From contig OX352772.1 in assembly GCA_947095535.1 (NCBI GenBank), forward strand, positions 121,354,225 to 121,418,224: 64,000 nucleotides of DNA. Reading direction: 5' to 3'. How positions within the stretch are numbered: position 1 is the stretch's first letter; each line of letters opens with the position of its first letter. A model generated the notes under the pieces. It searched no databases. It was given only the letters and a program-made list of their open reading frames with translations, and had not been told where the DNA came from. This DNA is from Poecilobothrus nobilitatus. Lineage: Eukaryota > Arthropoda > Insecta > Diptera > Dolichopodidae. The translations under genes and the position numbers were made by a program. Below are positions 33,637-44,067 of this stretch, one piece after another.

Positions 33637-34474
33637 TTTGTTTACATTTTTGTCTTTAAATCTACTTACTTCAATAAAATAAGCCTTGCGGTAGGATAAA
33701 GCAGTATTTAACATATCTATTTTTATATTTTTAGATGAAATATTTGTTCTAGGTCTACAGGACGTTCATTGATCTCTGCAATTCAGAACCAACCTCTGGT
33801 TGGGACTATGGTAGTGAATTGCAGAGAATGAAACTATTTGAGTCGACTATATTTACTGAGCATTTGACGATTGCGTTGGTCTATATACGGTGGTGTATAT
33901 ACGGAAAGTTGAATTTTTTATTAATGTTTTTAATTGAAATTAAAATTATGTTGATATTATCATTATGAGTTTGTGTAATTGTGTAATCAATAGTTTCATT
34001 AACAAATAACCCAATACCACCGCCACGTCTATTTTCTCTACAAACTAGTACTTATTTGAAATTATTTATATTAGGTCAATATCATTTTGAATTTAAATCA
34101 ACCATGTATCTGTGAAAACTATTAAGTGTACAGTCTCGTGAATTTCATCAAGTATGAGAATCATATTATGTCATCTAGTTTATGCTTAATGCTTCTGACA
34201 TTTAAATAAAAAAATTTTTTAAAGTTTCTATATCGAGCAAGTTAGTTATCATTTAAAGGTATTAAATCTTCTTGAGATAGAACTCTAATAATTTTACTAT
34301 TATATATTTCACGAACAAACACTTTACCATGTTTTATTCAAGTGTATTGAATATTTTTATTTCTTTTTAAGTCTACATTTTTTGTAAAGAAAATTGAAAT
34401 ATGATATTAAACGTCTTTTAATGTATATGTATTGCGATTCTGATTGTGAATTGTTCGGGAAAACTTTATTATAT
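33637..34474 (-). mobile_element. LINE A copy 2, ORF2 5' part and ORF1/ORF2 junction
   Basis: Continues LINE A beyond the Harbinger insertion and matches 23117-23907 and 25521-25610 of copy 1 without the 1.6-kb insertion of that copy. Start-of-endonuclease sequence is at about 34140-34230 but is broken. The right end (34471-34474, atat) is the target duplication of the errantivirus-like provirus. Confidence 0.82.
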
Positions 34475-34895
34475 TGTAAGATAAGAAAAAAACTGTCTGG
34501 TCGACAAAAAGCGCATACACAGCAATTTTATCACCTGAATATGTACCTGAATTGATCGTTTAGGTACAGTATTAAATGTAAGGTAATGCATATTTTTACG
34601 ATCACGTTGCAATCCGCGTGATTAAATAAACATGCATTAGAACATGCATTAGACATAAGAACATCAATATTCATTCTATAGTTTGTCTTCTAAGCGATAA
34701 GTACTATAATAATAATAGTAGTAAAAATTATCGGTTAAATAATAATCGTAATTTTAACAATAATAACAATCACAGAAAACCAGAACCTATGGATAATTGC
34801 TACTAACAATACTATACAAAGGACATTGCCATCAAATCTAATAAATTAAATATATAAATTAAATAAAAGAAGCATGAGTTTATTTTAAAACTTAA
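34475..34895 (+). repeat. 5' LTR of the errantivirus-like provirus
   Basis: Starts TGTAAGATAAG and ends CTTAA just before the primer site. Landmarks shared with the 3' LTR are gcgcatacacagcaattt, ttaaataaacatgcattaga and ttcattctatagtttgtctt. Compared with the 3' LTR it contains about 138 extra bases (34705-34842) that come from gag. Confidence 0.9.
34705..34842 (+). repeat. 138-bp gag-derived segment inside the 5' LTR
   Basis: Identical by eye to 36278-36415 (offset 1573) in the Asn-rich end of gag of the same provirus. It is absent from the 3' LTR, where gataagtactgttgctacaa reads straight on. Confidence 0.93.
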
Positions 34896-34896
34896 A

Positions 34897-34908
34897 TGGC
34901 GCTGTCGG
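34897..34908 (+). other. Primer binding site
   Basis: TGGCGCTGTCGG directly after the 5' LTR, a tRNA-Ser-like primer site. It differs at one base from the TGGCGCAGTCGG form seen at 5764-5775 on the other strand. Confidence 0.8.
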
Positions 34909-35814
34909 TAAACAACCAATAATACAGTTACAGTGTATTAAATTTTTTATAATACAGTTATAGTGTATTAAGGTTTTTATTATACAGTTACAGAGTATTG
35001 AAATTTTTATAGTAACAGTTACAGTGTAACAAACAACTTTTACATTTAAAATGTATGAATAATCAATTAAATCAAATTGATTAACTATAAAACAACAAAA
35101 AAAAAAAAAATATTAAAACAAAAACTGAATATTACATAAATAAACTATAAGTAAAAATAATTTTATTTTAAAACTAAAATAAAAATTAAAAATAAATAAA
35201 AATTAAAATAAATTTTACAAAAAAAAAAAAAAAAAACAAGTACAGATAAAGTAAAAGTGTATTGAATGAAATAAATAAAATTATGTAACAAAAACAAAAA
35301 AAACTCTATAACTATAACAAAAAAAAAAATTATTTACTTTTAAAACAAAAATAAATTTTCACTGTTTAAAATAAATTTCAACCATAAAAGAACTTCAAAA
35401 ATTAATTTCTATCGTCAGCAAGACGAGCAACGTTAATCCTGTACATCGGTGTATCTGGCAATTCATCTAGCGAACAACATTAACGCAAGTACTACATTTT
35501 TATAAGAATAATAATAATAAGTTAAATTAAATTAAGTTAATTAAGTTAAGTTAAATTAAATTTTATTTAATTTTTAATAGCAAAAATAAATTGGAAAACA
35601 AAAATAAATTAAAATTATCTTAAAGTAATAAAAGAAAAAAAAAAATAAACAAAAAAAAATTACATTTTTTTTTATCCTTGTTAAATTACATTAAATTTTA
35701 TTAAATCGTGAACAGCAAAAATAAATTGAAAATTAGCTTAGAGTAATAAAAAAACAAAAAAACAAACAAAAAGTTTTTTGTAATTTTTTATTTTTGTTTC
35801 AGTGTAATATAATT
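34909..35814 (+). other. Provirus leader, A-rich, non-coding
   Basis: Contains four tandem forms of acagttacagtgtatta at about 34920-35030, then long A-rich stretches (35095-35350, 35580-35790). No reading frame. It ends with ttttgtttcagtgtaatata just before the gag ATG. Confidence 0.7.
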
Positions 35815-36600
35815 ATGGATAACTTAAGTGTATCAGAAAAATTTAAACTAGCATCAAGTAGCTAAAATATCGTAGATGATAAAAATTCATTGTTAAATTT
35901 TATTAAAAGAATAGGATGCCTAATTCCTATCTTTGACACCTTCGAAAACGATTATAAACATTTATTATTAGGGCTTATTAAAGATAAAATAATAGGCAAT
36001 GCGCGCAGATCTCTAATTATTAACGGTGAACCCGAAACATGGGCTGACCTCAAAGCCACTCTTATCAGAAATCATAGTGAAAGTGATTCTAAAGAAACAT
36101 TGTTAGATAAAGTAAGATTGTTTAAGTGTAATTCGAGAATACCTCTACATACATTTAAATCACAGTATAGCAGAGCCGGTCAAAAGAGTCCTTGTTAGTA
36201 GAAACCCTGCAACATTAACCGAAGCATATAAAATAATTCAAGAAAATGGGTATTAATAATAATAATAGTAGTAAAAATATAATAATAATAGTAGTAAAAA
36301 TTATCGGTTAAATAATAATCGTAATTTTAACAATAATAACAATCACAGAAAACCAGAACCTATGGATAATTGCTACTAACAATACTATACAAAGGACATT
36401 GCCATCAAATCTAATGGTAAATACCCAAAGTAGACAACACAGTTACATAAATAGTCAAAACTACCGGTCCAATAATAGTCAAAACTTCGGGTCAAATAAT
36501 AATAACAACCACCATGACCATGTCATGGACATTGCCACAAATGAAAATACCGAATCACAAAATGTTTGTATAGAGGGACAAAACAACTACCCTATTTAAT
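35815..36600 (+). pseudogene. gag: gag of the errantivirus-like provirus, with stops
   Basis: The ATG at 35815 (MDNLSVSEKFKLASS) meets a stop after 16 codons. The frame then continues at 35890-36198 with LLNFIKRIGCLIPIFDTFE and TWADLKATLIRNHSE, the gypsy-type capsid region. After a shift near 36190 the tail is Asn-rich (NNNNHHDHVMDIATNENTES), again without zinc knuckles. Bases 36262-36300 hold a short tandem duplication of the Asn-codon tract, and 36278-36415 is the source of the segment copied into the 5' LTR. Confidence 0.82.
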
Positions 36601-37134
36601 AATAAATACACCCGTAAGGAAACTTAAATTTATTATAGATTCTGGTGCATAATACATCCTAATATTTGTAACCTAAAATGGAAAATAACTTGTCCTTCTT
36701 ACACGCTTAAGGTACTAAACCGGAATGTTCAAACAAATACTCAATACAAAGTCCAATTATTTAAAGAATTTAACGAACTAAACCATTATTGCAACTTTTT
36801 AGAATACAACCTTCATAATGAAGACGATGGTATATTAGGAAATAACTTGTTGGTAAAATTGAATGTTATTATTAACTATAAGAATAGATTATTAATTACA
36901 AATAAAGCTAGTATTGCAATATTTCTAAATAGAAACGAAGCGAATTATGCGAATCAATGTTATAATGTTAAATCTTTAGAAATTTTTAATAATGAAATAA
37001 ATCGACAACAAATGTCGGAAAAAATTTTTGCGAGCCACTTTAACGATGATGACATGGCCACATTAAAATCGATTTATATTCGTATAAGGAAATATTTCAT
37101 AAAGATGGTGATCATTTATCATTTACGAATATAA
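36601..37134 (+). pseudogene. pol: Retropepsin-like protease region, broken
   Basis: KLKFIIDSGA at about 36625-36652 is the D-S-G active site, followed directly by a stop. DDGILGNNLLVKLNVIINYK at about 36825-36880 is the second half of the fold. The remaining text leads to NRQQMSEKIFASHFNDDD and the RT N-terminus. A stop and frameshifts make it inactive. Confidence 0.75.
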
Positions 37135-38200
37135 TTAAACATAGAATAATAAAAATAATTGTTCCAAGCAACAGCCCATATAATTCACCTGTATGGGTGG
37201 TGCTAAAGAAAGTAGATAACAGTGGACAGCAAAAATGGTGTGTAGTTATCTAGAGGTCAACTATCGAAGACTAAATGATCAAACGATAGACGACAAATTT
37301 CCAATTCCGAATATGGAAGACTTATTCGACAAATTGGGAAAATGCAACTACTTCACCACGTTGGATCTAGTAAAAGGCTCCCATCAAATCGAAGTCGATC
37401 CTCGTGATAGATTGAAGACAGCAGTTTCGACTACTCATGGTCATTATGAATTGACACGAATTCTGTTCGGACTTAAGAACTCTCCGACGACTTTTCAAAG
37501 ATTAATTAATTATGTTTTTAAAGAATACATAAATAAGACTTGTGGCGTGTATTTAGACGACATTCATATATTTTCCACAAGTTTTAGTGAACATTTCGTA
37601 TAAATTCGTAAAATTTTTCAAAAATTAAAAGAATTTAATCTAAAAATACAAATTGACAAATGCCACTTTGCTAATGAATCCACAAAATTTTTGGGGCACA
37701 TAGTAACTAACAATGGCATTAAGCCTGATGAAAGTAAAGTAGAAACGATTAAACTAATGAAATTACCAAGAAACATAAAAGAGATAAAGCAATTCTTGGG
37801 GATCACAGGGTATTACAGAAAATTTATCAAGGATTACTCTAGAGTAGCCTACCGCCTAATCAAGTATTTGAAAAAAAATGCAAAAGTAAATGTTCGGGAT
37901 AAAGAGTATATAAGTGCTTTCAATTTAAATTAAAGTTATTATTAATGAACCACCCTATTTTAAAACGTGCCGAATTTAATAAACCTTTCACTTAACAACC
38001 GATGCCTCTCAATTTGCTTTGGGACCCGTCTTAAGTCAGAACAACCACCGAATTTGTTATACGTCACGCACCTTAAACAACCATGAAATCAGGTACTCAA
38101 CGATTGAGAAAGAACTATTGGCAATCGTATGGTCAGTAAAATACTTTAAAACTTACCTTTACGGAAGAAAATTTATTGTACGTACTGACGATAAGTAAGA
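37135..38200 (+). pseudogene. pol: Reverse transcriptase and truncated RNase H of the provirus
   Basis: RT starts near SNSPYNSPVWVVLKKVDNSG (about 37167). VNYRRLNDQTIDDKFPIPN follows after an in-frame stop, then FGLKNSPTTFQ and the catalytic VYLDDIHIFS (about 37547-37576). After a frame break come KFLGHIVTNNGIKPDESK and FLGITGYYRKFIKDYSR. RNase H has [15 protein letters not shown] and ends at VRTDDK with a stop (38198), where the rest of RNase H seems deleted. Several lesions; inactive. Confidence 0.88.
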
Positions 38201-38560
38201 AGAACAGATAAATGTGTTAATATTTACAAAAACCAAATTTATCTAAATCATGGTAATAAAGGTCGTAATCATGATAAAAAAAAAAGATCGTAACCATAAT
38301 TATACTAAAAAACTGTCAAAATCTCATTACAGTTCATGAGAATGCGAATTTGTTAGAAATAATGAAATTATTCTTCATCGATAAAGGTCTCTTAATCGAT
38401 AAAGGGTCTTAAAGGGTCTTAATCGATAAAGGATTAATGTGTCTCTATTGTGAAAACAACGAATTATTTATAAAATTCCAAAATCTTTACATAAAACATT
38501 TTAGCAAAAATTAAAATTTAATACTGTATAAATCTAATATCAAATTAACTAATATAATAG
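38201..38560 (+). other. Decayed RNase H-integrase linker
   Basis: Readable only in short pieces (for example ELFIKFQNLYIKHFSK near 38460-38515). Includes a local repeat of cttaatcgataaaggg at 38391-38433. The C-terminal part of RNase H expected here is missing. Confidence 0.6.
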
Positions 38561-39135
38561 ATTATAACGAAATGATCACGATAATTAAAGAAGAACATTT
38601 AAAACACAACCGCATGGGTATAAACGAAGTATTTTCTGAATTAAAACAAAAGTACCATCCAAATATGTTAAAATTGATAACCGTATTCATTAACAACTGT
38701 GAAATTGGTCAGTTAGCTAAATTTGATCGTCAACCAGCCAAAATTCCTCTTAAAATTAATGAAACTCCTAATCATTTTAACGTCATAGTTGACATGGACA
38801 TATAGTTTCCATGTCGCAATATCATGTATCTGTCAACTATTGATAAATTTACAAAATATGCAACACTACACAAATTAAACGACAGAACATGGATTTCGAT
38901 TTTAACCACTTTGAAAGAGAGAATTAGATTTTTAGGTAAAATGAAAAAGCTGGTATACGATAATGGAAGATGTATGCTACATAGTGCAGTGGAGCTATTT
39001 CTACGAGAAAACGAAATAAACAGACATACAACCGCCTATAACAAAACCGGTAACTCAGACATAGAGAGATTACACAGTACTCTAAACGAGCACTTAAGCG
39101 GACTTAACAAATATAGACGAAAACTTAGACTGTAA
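38561..39135 (+). pseudogene. pol: Integrase of the provirus
   Basis: The zinc domain has EEHLKHNRMGINEVFSELK for the two His and NNCEIGQLAK with only one Cys of the C-x-x-C pair kept (the second reads as Gly-Gln). A stop near 38805 splits it from the catalytic part. That part begins with the first Asp (IVDMDI), followed by STIDKFTKYATLHKLND, the second Asp in LVYDNGRCM and the Glu in NSDIERLHSTLNEHL. The C-terminal domain after 39135 is not recognisable. Confidence 0.85.
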
Positions 39136-39469
39136 AGTTCATAAAATAATAATAACTTACAATAATACAATTCTCTCTACAACTGGACTACGTCCACTTG
39201 ATTTTTTGATAAAGAACTATGATAGGATTGACATCAAAACAATCAGTATTAATTATCAGTAATAATTATCAGTATTAAATTATTAGTTAACACAAAATTT
39301 AATTAAAAATAGGCAAATCGAAAAAATGAAACCAAAATTAAAAAAATTAAATAAATTTAGAATAGATAATAATTATACTGTAGATATTAGTAATAACGGA
39401 AATACTAAATACACAAATACTCAAATGAAACGTAAATTTAAATATCAAAATTAAGTTTTCTATTTTAGG

Positions 39470-40389
39470 ATGCTGCATATTATACTGAGTGTAATGCTAA
39501 TTCATTCAGCAAGTATGCAAACTATGGAAGTATATCCCCAATCAATATCTTGCACACGACATTCTTACCGAAGATGAAATAGAAAAGTACAACATAACGG
39601 TGAATATGCTTCCATATATTCAAAGTAGCATAAGGTTTAATGAAGAGTTCTTAATCTTCATTATTAGTTTGCCTCAATTTACGACAGAAAAATATCACAA
39701 GGCACCAGTAATTCCGTTCCCTAACAGAAAATTCGAGCAATTAGACACGGATAACATTCAAATTATTATAGAAGGTAATAACGTTTTTAAGCATACCGAA
39801 GGTGTCTTGGTCAAAAAAAAATAAAACCTTATGGCAATTATTGTATTAAAAATTTATTTAATAAAAATAACGTTTGTTCAATTAAATACAACAATGTAAC
39901 CTCATTTGAGAAAATATTTGATAATTTAATAATAACAAAAAATTTAGCTTTAACCAAATTAAAACAAAATTGTATCACTCAAGAATTAGCTATAGAACAT
40001 AATAACGTAATAAAATTTAAAGATTGTGAAATTAAGATTTGTAATTATTCTTTTAGTAACAAAATAGAAAAATTTATACAAAGTAACATAATTCCAATAT
40101 ATTACCATAATTTGACAAAAAATATAAACAATTTAACTTTGGAAAAATTACATTTAATTAAATACAATAGAAAATAGAATAGAAATAGAGCAAATAGAAT
40201 TTATAGAATATAAGCATAAAACTGTAACGTATACAACTCTAGCTATAAATATTGTAACTACTTTTGCTATCATAATAATTTTAGTCAAGATGTTAAGAAA
40301 AAAAAATAAACTTGTTACCACTAATATTGAACTAAACGATGAATCAAAATTGCAATTTAAGTTGCAAGAGATCTCGATCCATTTTTAGA
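39470..40389 (+). pseudogene. env: env-like third gene of the provirus, decayed
   Basis: An AG splice acceptor in a pyrimidine-rich context ends at 39468. The ATG at 39470 follows, with a hydrophobic start of signal-peptide type (MLHIILSVMLIHSAS). The middle frame at 39600-39824 has the amphipathic look of errantivirus envelope ectodomains and includes a proline-rich APVIPFPNRKFEQL. Near the end a hydrophobic span of about 22 residues (around 40235-40300, LAINIVTTFAIIIILVK) is followed by a basic stop-transfer and a short tail ending at the TAG 40387-40389. Several frameshifts and stops; not functional. Identity rests on position, topology and splice site. Confidence 0.65.
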
Positions 40390-40399
40390 GACTACAAAC

Positions 40400-40416
40400 T
40401 CTTAAAGGATGGAGCT
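40400..40416 (+). other. Polypurine tract before the 3' LTR
   Basis: ttaaaggatggagc directly precedes TGTAAC, the first bases of the 3' LTR; it would prime plus-strand synthesis. Confidence 0.65.
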
Positions 40417-40512
40417 GTAACATAAGAAAAAATTGTCTGGCTGATAAAAAGCGCATACACAGCAGTTTTATCACCTGAATTGATCGTTTAGGGACAGTAT
40501 AAAAGGTAAGAT
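40417..40512 (+). repeat. 3' LTR of the provirus, left part
   Basis: Matches 34475-34580 of the 5' LTR. It ends with aaaggtaagat (40502-40512), which is repeated at 43886-43896 as the target duplication of the LINE inside it. Confidence 0.9.
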
Positions 40513-40604
40513 ATCTCCTCCTTAGCCTAGGTGGTTAGAGCGCAAAACTTTGCAATCTAACCACTGTGGTGGTTCCCGGGTTCGATTCTCGGTGGGAGGT
40601 ACCA
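40513..40604 (+). tRNA. tRNA-like sequence at the 5' end of LINE B copy 2
   Basis: A-box TAGCCTAGGTGG (40523-40534), anticodon-loop-like TTTGCAA (40549-40555), a 6-bp variable-arm-like stem aaccac/gtggtt, and a good T arm: stem ccggg/ctcgg around TTCGATT (40576-40592). The first seven bases (40513-40519) can pair with 40594-40600, with two or three G-T pairs, and CCA follows at 40602-40604. The anticodon stem does not pair well and the spacing before the A box is two to three bases too long. It is a tRNA-derived sequence rather than a working tRNA gene. Confidence 0.5.
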
Positions 40605-41030
40605 TAATATATATACAATATAAAATATCAAATATATATCCTTATATTCAATATTATTATATCATAATATACCATACCTAAAAATAAAACAAAAAAAATA
40701 ACACAAATAATTAGTAACAAATAAATATAAAAATATACCTATAACTGTGGTTCCTGCTATATTCTATAACTTGATAATGAATACTAAATAAGAATAATAA
40801 TAACATATAAGCTATAATACATTCATGTGCATATGTCAAATTGATGGAGACGGCATAAGTGACAAGTATGATCAATGTAATTGAATTGTCATACACAATT
40901 ACAATGGCAACACGCACCACCCACATGACACTGTTTCTCCACTTGACCGATAGATGACACCAGGGGAAAATTAGAAGATGACATCTTGTGGATAGCAACG
41001 GTAGACCAATCACCTACTTTGTGAAGAAAA
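40605..41030 (+). other. AT-rich leader of LINE B copy 2
   Basis: No coding signal. A/T-rich repeats (40605-40740) are followed by a more mixed sequence (40840-41030) leading into the endonuclease frame. Confidence 0.55.
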
Positions 41031-42257
41031 ATGATTAGCGAAACTGAAACAGAGCCTCGGAATAGAAATAGGATTGAAAATACGGTATCGACAATTGGCA
41101 CACGTTTAAGGACAAGATTTGCACAATGGAATATTAGAACATTAAGAGAAAATTTTAGATTAGCCCAAGTCGAAAAAGAAATGCAAAGATATGGAATTGG
41201 GATCCTTGGGCTTAGCGAAGTTAGATGGAATAACTATGGGCAGTTGATTACAGCAAATAATAACATGTTCATATACTCAGGAAATAGTAACAATTTGGAG
41301 GAATATGGAGTTGGAATACTAATAGATAAGAAACATAAGAACAGCGTAATAAATTGGGAGGCTGTCTCAGAAAGATTAATGACTGTAAGGCTAGCTACCA
41401 AGTACAAAAATATAACAATAATACAAGGTTACGCGCCAACAGAAGTTGCAGAGGATGAATGTAAGGATGAATTCTATGCTCAATTAACATTAGTACTATG
41501 CAGAACACCTCGAAAAGATATAGTAATAATGATGAGTGACTTGAACGCAAAAGTTGGAAAGAGAAATCCAAGCGAAGAATGTCCACTTAAAGAGTTATAT
41601 GGAATAGGAATTAAGAACAATAATGGGGAAAGGCTAATAGATATATGCCAAGAATTTGCCCTGATAATTGGAGACACACTATTCCCACATAAGGAAATAC
41701 ACATGTACACTTGGACATCACCTGATGGAAGAACGAAAAACCAAATTGAACATATATGCATCAGCAGAAACTCGCGATCATCATTACTAGATGTAAGAAC
41801 TTGGCGGGGTGCAGATGCACAAACAGACCATATGCTACTTACAGCCGACTTAAGAATTAAGCTAAAACGTACTCAACCAAAATCCAGAAGAAGAAAAATA
41901 CTAAATATAGCCAAACTCAATATAGATAATAAGAAAAATGAATTAATAGAAAAAATTAAAAATAATATAGAAGAGGAACCCCAAATAAGCGAGGAAAAAT
42001 GGCAAGAGATATATAGAAATGCTGGTGAAGAAATCTTGGGAACGAAAGAACACAAAAGAAAAGAATGGATCTCAGATGAAACATGGAACAAAATACTTTT
42101 AAGAAGAAACATTAAAACTTCACTACTAACAAATAATAGTAACGAAATGAAAGAACATCATAAGACCATATGCAGAGAGATAAAGAAGCTTTCAAGAAGG
42201 GATAAAAGAAAATGCATAAGCAATATCGCTTTAGAACTCCAATCAACTATTCGCTAA
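41031..42257 (+). CDS. APE-type endonuclease domain of LINE B, open frame
   Basis: 408 codons without a stop. Residues about 30-250 are an APE-like endonuclease: FAQWNIRTLRENFRLAQVEK, GIGILGLSEVRWNNYGQLIT (catalytic Glu), VRLATKYKNITIIQGYAPTE, DIVIMMSDLNAKVGKRN (D-x-N), YTWTSPDGRTKNQIEHICIS and a final QTDHMLLTADLRI with the catalytic D-H. Residues 280-408 are a Lys/Glu-rich linker towards RT, ending at a stop in LQSTIR. In the family this enzyme nicks the target DNA. Met 1 is the first in frame; the real start could lie a little downstream. Confidence 0.9.
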   Translation: MISETETEPRNRNRIENTVSTIGTRLRTRFAQWNIRTLRENFRLAQVEKEMQRYGIGILGLSEVRWNNYGQLITANNNMFIYSGNSNNLEEYGVGILIDKKHKNSVINWEAVSERLMTVRLATKYKNITIIQGYAPTEVAEDECKDEFYAQLTLVLCRTPRKDIVIMMSDLNAKVGKRNPSEECPLKELYGIGIKNNNGERLIDICQEFALIIGDTLFPHKEIHMYTWTSPDGRTKNQIEHICISRNSRSSLLDVRTWRGADAQTDHMLLTADLRIKLKRTQPKSRRRKILNIAKLNIDNKKNELIEKIKNNIEEEPQISEEKWQEIYRNAGEEILGTKEHKRKEWISDETWNKILLRRNIKTSLLTNNSNEMKEHHKTICREIKKLSRRDKRKCISNIALELQSTIR

Positions 42258-43868
42258 GATAAAAATCCTATCCAACCAGAAGTCAAGTAGGGATCACCCA
42301 ATCAAAGACAAGAATGGTAAACTACTAACATCGACTAAAGAACAATTGGAAAGAACATTTCAGCACAAATAAAGTTTATACATGGCGCCCTAGCCCGTGG
42401 GAGCACACTGGGAATACAAGTACAAATATTAACATTAGTACTCCAACAGTACGGGAGCTAGTGGAAATAATAAACAAACTTAAAAATAATAAGGCTGAAG
42501 GTACAGATGGCATAGGAGCTGAGCTGGTCAAAGTAGACACTCTACAAAGTACAAGGTCCCTGCAACCCATAATAGAAAAGATATGGTGAAATGAAGAAAT
42601 GAGTTCCCAATGGAAAAAAGGTATCATTGTAAAGATCCCCAAGAAAGGCAACCTAAGTAACTGTAATAACTGGAGAGGAATAACATTACTCAATTCTGTA
42701 CACAAGATACTGCCCCTAGTTGTTCTTAGTAGAATTGAGGAACATATTGAAAGTATCTTAAGAAAAGAACAAGCCGGTTTCCGTAAAGAACGAAGTTGTA
42801 CAGACTACAGAGCATGCAAACACTCTAAGAATAATCCTGGAACAATCAAAAAAATTCAATGCACCCATTTACATAGCATTTGTCGATTTGAAGAGAGCAT
42901 TCGATGAGATAGATAGAAACGCAATATGGGAACCACTTAAAAGGAAGAACATTCCAGAAAAAATCATCAGGATAATTAGAGTAATTTATAGCAACACAGA
43001 AGCTCAAATTCTCCATAAGGGTATTTTAAGCGATCCTGTAATAATTAGAAATGGAGTAAGACAAGACCCGCTATCTCCTCTACTATTCAATATAACAATT
43101 GACGAAGTCATGAGAAAGACCAATAACAACTCATCCAGAGGTATGAAGATATGCAACAAAAAATCAGTAAGCTAGCAGAATGTGCTGCGGAAGTTGGCTT
43201 GGAAATAAACATTAACAAAACAAAAATTATAAGAGGGAATACGAACAACACAAGACCAATTACAATTGGTGATACATTAGTAGAAGATGTAAATAAATTC
43301 AATTACCTAGGCAGTATTATTCCTAAGAAGGCGGTACAAAAGAGGACATTAATAATAAACTAACCAAAGCCAGAGCAACATTTGGAAGAATGTGGAAAAT
43401 ATGGAGGTCATCCCAAATAGCAAGAAAAACCAAACTTAGAATATTCCAAGCATGTATAAAATCTGTCCTCTTATATGGTAGTGAAACTTGGCTAGTTAAT
43501 AAGAAAGAAACATATAAACTACAAGTATTTGTAAACAAGTGCCTCCGGATTATATGCAGAATATACTGGCCAAGAAGAATACGAAATGAAGATCTATGGA
43601 AAGCTACCGGTCAAGAACCTATCGAAATAGAAATATAGGTGGATAGGTCACATTCTTAGAAGACCCCCAGACTGCATAGCCAGGCAAGTCCTGGAATGGA
43701 ACCCTCAAGGAAAGAGAAATGTTGGTAGACCTAGAAATACATGGCGTAGAACAGTAGAGCGAGAAATAACAGAACTAAATAAAACATGGCCACAAATGAA
43801 AGTCATAGCACTAAATAGAAACAGATGGAAAGGTTTTGTGGAAGCCCCATGCTCCCAAAGGGAGTAGA
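42258..43868 (+). pseudogene. LINE B copy 2 RT and post-RT region, catalytic core deleted
   Basis: Readable RT pieces: NKLKNNKAEGTDGIGAELVK (about 42480-42530), GIIVKIPKKGNLSNCNNWRG and EQAGFRKERSCTDY (42620-42800), VDLKRAFDEIDRNAIW with the motif A Asp (about 42890), and NGVRQDPLSPLLFNITIDEV (about 43050-43110). At about 43150 the text jumps from SSRGMKI to MQQKISKLAECAAEVGLEIN, skipping the block that should hold the F/Y-A-D-D box. The post-RT part follows: INKTKIIRGNTN, FNYLGSIIPKK, ACIKSVLLYGSETWLVNK and VFVNKCLRIICRIYWPRR. Frameshifts add to this; RT is dead. Confidence 0.88.
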
Positions 43869-43885
43869 AAGGAAAAACAAAAATT

Positions 43886-44067
43886 AAAGGTAAGATTCAT
43901 AAAATGCATATTTATACGCTCACGTTGGAATCCGTGTGATTAAATAAACATGCATTAGAAATAAGAACATTAATATTCATTCTATAGTTTGTCTTCAAAG
44001 CGATAAGTACTGTTGCTACAAATAAATAAATTAAAGAAAAGAAGCATGAGTTTAATTTAAAACTTAA
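43886..44067 (+). repeat. 3' LTR of the provirus, right part
   Basis: Resumes after the LINE with the second copy of aaaggtaagat and matches the end of the 5' LTR (ttaaataaacatgcattaga, ttcattctatagtttgtctt, gaagcatgagttta), ending CTTAA at 44067. Confidence 0.9.

Larger units (their letters stand above)
40513..43885 (+). mobile_element. LINE B copy 2 with a tRNA-like 5' end, inserted in the 3' LTR
   Basis: Bounded by an 11-bp target duplication (40502-40512 and 43886-43896). It begins at once with a tRNA-like sequence (40513-40604), then AT-rich leader, an open endonuclease frame and an RT/post-RT region ending with HRNRWKGFVEAPC-type text at about 43850. The 3' end is A-rich but without a clean tail. 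It is the youngest layer seen in the nested stack. Confidence 0.88.
34475..44067 (+). mobile_element. Errantivirus-like provirus with two LTRs, decayed, inserted in LINE A
   Basis: The 5' LTR is 34475-34895, then the primer binding site, gag, protease, RT/RNase H, integrase, an env-like third gene, a purine tract, and a 3' LTR at 40417-44067 that is split by a LINE. ATAT flanks both ends (34471-34474, 44068-44071). On either side LINE A continues in register, so the insertion boundaries are certain. Every gene carries stops or frameshifts. Gene order and primer type fit the 17.6/297/gypsy group of insect endogenous retroviruses. Confidence 0.9.
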
